Source of the DNA: Phascolarctobacterium sp.
Lineage (GTDB): Bacteria > Bacillota > Negativicutes > Acidaminococcales > Acidaminococcaceae
Assembly: GCA_016302525.1 (NCBI GenBank)
Contig: JAEDNJ010000069.1
Coordinates: 1-7,989 of the forward strand
Reading direction: 5' to 3'
DNA: 7,989 nt
Part shown: in pieces, positions 6,100 through 7,989 of the stretch
Layout of the letters: each line of letters starts with the position of its first letter
Numbering within the stretch: the first letter of the stretch is position 1
Notes under the pieces: generated by a model
Told to the model about the DNA's origin: nothing
The model's database searches: none
The model's input: the letters and a program-made list of their open reading frames with translations, nothing else
Made by a program: the position numbers and the translations under genes

Positions 6100-7185
6100 T
6101 TGAAGGGCTACACTAAACAAGAGCTAGAACAATGCGGCTTTTTCTCCGGTCTCTTTGGCGGCAAGCCCGCTGCCAATGCCTGGAAGGAAATTAATAATAT
6201 TTTAGCAGATGCTGAGAGCGCTACAGAGCTTACCAGCGACAAGGTTAAAAAGGCCTTGAAAAACTGGGGTGTAAAGTTTAACGACGAAAATATGCAGGAG
6301 CGCAGTGCAATTTATCGTAAGACTGCGGATAATGTTTATACTGATGTTATGACCTTGGATGACCCTCTCTTTAATGAGGCGAAGCATTTGGCAGCTGTGC
6401 TCGAGCTGCCTGAGCACCTCGTAGGACTGGCTAACAAGGGCGCCAAAATGGCAGCCTATTTCAATCGCTGCAGCAAGCTCATCAAAGGCGAAGAAAAGCT
6501 AACCATCGGCGAAATCAATACGCTCTTTGGCTATGATTACGAGGATGGTCTTTCCATTCGCAAGCAGGTTTTCCAAGCCAACTTTAATCTGGAATTTGAA
6601 GACATCAGTAAGGAGCGCCGTTTTTCTCCAGAGCAAGAGGAGCGCTACAGAGAGCAATGTAAGGCCCTGGATATTCCCTACGAATTCAAGAGCAATATCA
6701 ATAACGCTTTAGAGCATTACCGTGAACTGTGGAACGCTGAAAACGCTGAGTTCAATGAGCTGGAGGTTGAGGGTCTACCCTTGGCAGATGGTGAACACTG
6801 TCACTGCTATGCTAACGCAGGCTACTGTGTCAAGAAAACCGTTGAGCGTGAGGACAATATTTTTGAGCTGACCCGCAAATTCGAGATTGATGAGGTTGTT
6901 TCCTTCAAGGGCGACAAGCTAGAGCAGCCCAAAATCAAGGAAGAAATTACTGCCGTTGAGGATATCGGTTATTTCTTCGTGACTAACTATCGCATTATCT
7001 ATGCTAGCGAAAAGCTAGCTAAGCAGGTACCCTTTGCTGATATAACAGCTATCGAGTACGATGGCACGAACATCATTACCTACCATACCGAGAATCAGGG
7101 AGATTTGATTTTCAAATATCCTGATGATGCAGCTGAGGTAATGGTCATCATTGTTAAGCGTATTATGGAGAAAAATAAAGCCTAA
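6100..7185 (+). CDS. Protein of unknown function with probable C-terminal PH-like domain
   Basis: I do not recognise the full protein. From the preferred TTG start at 6100 it has 361 residues, is soluble and lacks a signal peptide. Residues 1-215 are mostly helical and charged, with a Gly-rich FFSGLFGGK (14-22). Residues 228-330 resemble bacterial PH-like domains: a GEHCHCYANAGYCVKK entry segment (231-246), three Cys/His-rich residues within it, then IGYFFVTNYRIIYAS (289-303) and VPFADITAIEYDGTNII (310-326), the 'visible in stressed-cell' lookalike of xFTNKRIIF...IPYxKI seen in that fold. TTG at 6100 follows AAAGGA with 9-nt spacing. ATG at 6049 or TTG at 6043 after GGGAG (6031-6035) are alternatives adding 17 or 19 residues. 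The stop is 32 bp before the universal stress protein gene, with no terminator between, so the two are likely cotranscribed. A membrane- or protein-binding stress role is only a guess. Confidence 0.6.
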   Translation: MKGYTKQELEQCGFFSGLFGGKPAANAWKEINNILADAESATELTSDKVKKALKNWGVKFNDENMQERSAIYRKTADNVYTDVMTLDDPLFNEAKHLAAVLELPEHLVGLANKGAKMAAYFNRCSKLIKGEEKLTIGEINTLFGYDYEDGLSIRKQVFQANFNLEFEDISKERRFSPEQEERYREQCKALDIPYEFKSNINNALEHYRELWNAENAEFNELEVEGLPLADGEHCHCYANAGYCVKKTVEREDNIFELTRKFEIDEVVSFKGDKLEQPKIKEEITAVEDIGYFFVTNYRIIYASEKLAKQVPFADITAIEYDGTNIITYHTENQGDLIFKYPDDAAEVMVIIVKRIMEKNKA

Positions 7186-7217
7186 AGCTTACAATTTACT
7201 AAAAGAGGTGAAGCAAA

Positions 7218-7637
7218 ATGTCTTTGTATAACAGAATTCTGGTTCCCATTAGCGACAGCATTTTATCCTCTAAGGTTTTAATCAACGCTGTGCGCTTTGC
7301 TAAAGAACAAAACGCTGACCTTATTATCCTGAATGTTGAAGAGCCTGTAGTGGGAGCCTTCTCTACAGCCATCAGATATAGTCAGGAATCCCTGGCCGTG
7401 ACAAAAAACAAGGTTATCAACGAAGCCATGGAAAAGCTGGCCAACTGTGATTTGAATGTTACCTATAAGATTGTAGCAGGCAATGCGGCTGAGTGTATCC
7501 TTGATGTGGCAGAAAGAACTCGCTGCAACCTGATTATTATCGGTAGTCATGGCTTTGGCATGAGTGACCTGCTCTTTACCAACACTGCCACTATCGTAGC
7601 CGGCAAGGCAGATATCCCTGTTCTCGTTATTAAGTAA
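7218..7637 (+). CDS. Universal stress protein (UspA family), atypical nucleotide site
   Basis: This single-domain Usp has 139 residues, the normal family size. The Rossmann-like pattern is clear: a first strand YNRILVPIS (4-12), ADLIILNVEEP (33-43), VAGNAAECILDVAE (86-99), NLIIIGSHGFG (104-114) and the closing IPVLVIK (133-139). The ATP-binding consensus G-2X-G-9X-G-(S/T) appears as G109-SH-G112, nine residues, then N122-T123, so the last glycine is replaced. The usual early Asp of VPxDGS is also shifted (VPISDS, 9-14). It may bind nucleotide weakly or not at all. The ATG follows AGAGGTG (7204-7210) with 7-nt spacing, and the gene is probably read from the promoter at 5926-5954. Usp proteins form dimers in the cytosol and are linked to growth arrest and stress survival. 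Confidence 0.88.
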   Translation: MSLYNRILVPISDSILSSKVLINAVRFAKEQNADLIILNVEEPVVGAFSTAIRYSQESLAVTKNKVINEAMEKLANCDLNVTYKIVAGNAAECILDVAERTRCNLIIIGSHGFGMSDLLFTNTATIVAGKADIPVLVIK

Positions 7638-7652
7638 ACCTCTTATAAAAGC

Positions 7653-7681
7653 AAAAAAGCACGGTTCGCCGTGCTTTTTTT
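7653..7681 (+). terminator. Intrinsic terminator after the universal stress protein gene
   Basis: GCACGG (7659-7664) and CCGTGC (7669-7674) form a stem with a TTCG tetraloop. The stem is extended by six A-T pairs (7653-7658 with 7675-7680) and runs into seven T. The flanking A run makes it potentially bidirectional, but no converging gene is visible. Confidence 0.92.
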
Positions 7682-7714
7682 GTAAATATTTATGGAGTTT
7701 TTGCTACTATACCC

Positions 7715-7743
7715 TTGTTTTATATTACTAAAAATGATAAAAT
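7715..7743 (+). promoter_or_regulatory. Probable extended -10 promoter of the aminotransferase gene
   Basis: TAAAAT (7738-7743, 5 of 6) is preceded by TGA, making an extended -10. At 17 bp upstream is TTGTTT (7715-7720), which keeps only the TTG of the -35 consensus. The transcript would start near 7750, leaving a leader of about 110 nt. Confidence 0.5.
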
Positions 7744-7786
7744 GTGTAGATATAGATAGCTAGAAACTACCTACATAAAAACATCC

Positions 7787-7833
7787 TAGAAGCACTAACA
7801 CTACTTAGCTTTTACAAAACGATTAGGCTTCTA
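7787..7833. promoter_or_regulatory. Inverted repeat in the aminotransferase leader
   Basis: TAGAAGC (7787-7793) and GCTTCTA (7827-7833) are perfect 7-bp arms separated by 33 nt. They sit between the predicted transcript start and the ribosome binding site GGGAG (7846-7850). The arms carry the same TAGAAGC word found near the carrier promoter and in the MFS/ATP-grasp spacer. This could be a paired protein-binding site or an RNA stem; I see no match to a riboswitch class I could name. Confidence 0.35.
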
Positions 7834-7860
7834 AATATTTAATGAGGGAGAGTGTAAACT

Positions 7861-7989
7861 ATGAATTTTCCTATCGCTGAACGCATGGAGCGTATGAAGG
7901 CTTCTGAAATCCGTGAATTACTGAAACTAACCGCACAGCCCGACATCATTTCCTTTGCTGGTGGTCTGCCTGCACCGGAGCTGTTCCCT
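7861..7989 (+). CDS. PLP-dependent aminotransferase, fold type I (N-terminal part only)
   Basis: Only the first 43 codons are in the window; the frame stays open to the last base. The sequence has the N-terminal pattern of the class I/II group that includes 2-aminoadipate (LysN-like) and related transaminases (COG1167-type, without the GntR domain): [20 protein letters not shown] (15-34) followed by GLPAPELFP (35-43). In this group that segment precedes the catalytic domain and its GGLP loop lies near the active site. The ATG follows GGGAG (7846-7850) with 10-nt spacing. The active-site lysine and the substrate-determining residues lie beyond the window, so the amino acid substrate cannot be assigned. 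Confidence 0.82.
   Translation, partial: MNFPIAERMERMKASEIRELLKLTAQPDIISFAGGLPAPELFP

Noticed and set aside
1..7989. Mobile element, prophage or CRISPR origin for the unusual genes
   Set aside because: No transposase, integrase, terminal inverted repeats, target duplications or regularly spaced repeats are visible; the two-copy repeat at 13-140 has only one spacer and diverged units.

Overview
The window looks like a chromosomal segment of a low-to-mid GC member of the Bacillota. The evidence is purine-rich Shine-Dalgarno sites (GGAGG, AGGAGG, AGAGGTG), sigma-A-type promoters with TATAAT boxes, clean hairpin-plus-T terminators, and AT-rich intergenic DNA around more GC-balanced genes. A Negativicutes or clostridial gut anaerobe is plausible, but I cannot fix the genus. 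I see no tRNA, rRNA, CRISPR array, insertion sequence or phage gene.

Layout: (1) 1-317, AT-rich non-coding DNA with a diverged 52-bp direct repeat, then a promoter and a dyad. (2) 318-1577 (+), a MatC/ion-transporter-superfamily carrier, probably for a (di)carboxylate, closed by a strong terminator that also separates it from the converging next gene. (3) 1638-2864 (-), a DHA1-type MFS efflux-like transporter with an extended -10 promoter inside a dyad that looks like an operator. (4) 3120-5859 (+), a tight three-gene operon: circularly permuted ATP-grasp ligase, alpha-E protein and transglutaminase-like protein. Its leader carries a terminator-like hairpin right after the promoter. (5) 6100-7637 (+), a two-gene unit: a protein of unknown function with a probable PH-like C-terminal domain, then a universal stress protein. 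(6) 7861 to the end (+), the first 43 codons of a PLP-dependent aminotransferase.

The most interesting part is the ATP-grasp/alpha-E/transglutaminase operon. This trio is recognised by comparative genomics as a predicted peptide-synthesis or peptide-tagging system, whose product and target are, to my knowledge, unsettled. The ATP-grasp enzyme would form amide bonds, the alpha-E protein would be a helical partner, and the transglutaminase-fold enzyme would cleave or transfer the product. Here the alpha-E protein is short, no Anbu proteasome-like peptidase is visible nearby, and the leader suggests premature termination control. The downstream unit and the transporters have their own signals; any functional link to the operon is only proximity.

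Several gene starts were chosen downstream of the longest possible reading frame, because the longer versions run into promoters or ribosome binding sites: 2864 rather than 2873, 3120 rather than 3012, and 6100 rather than 5923.
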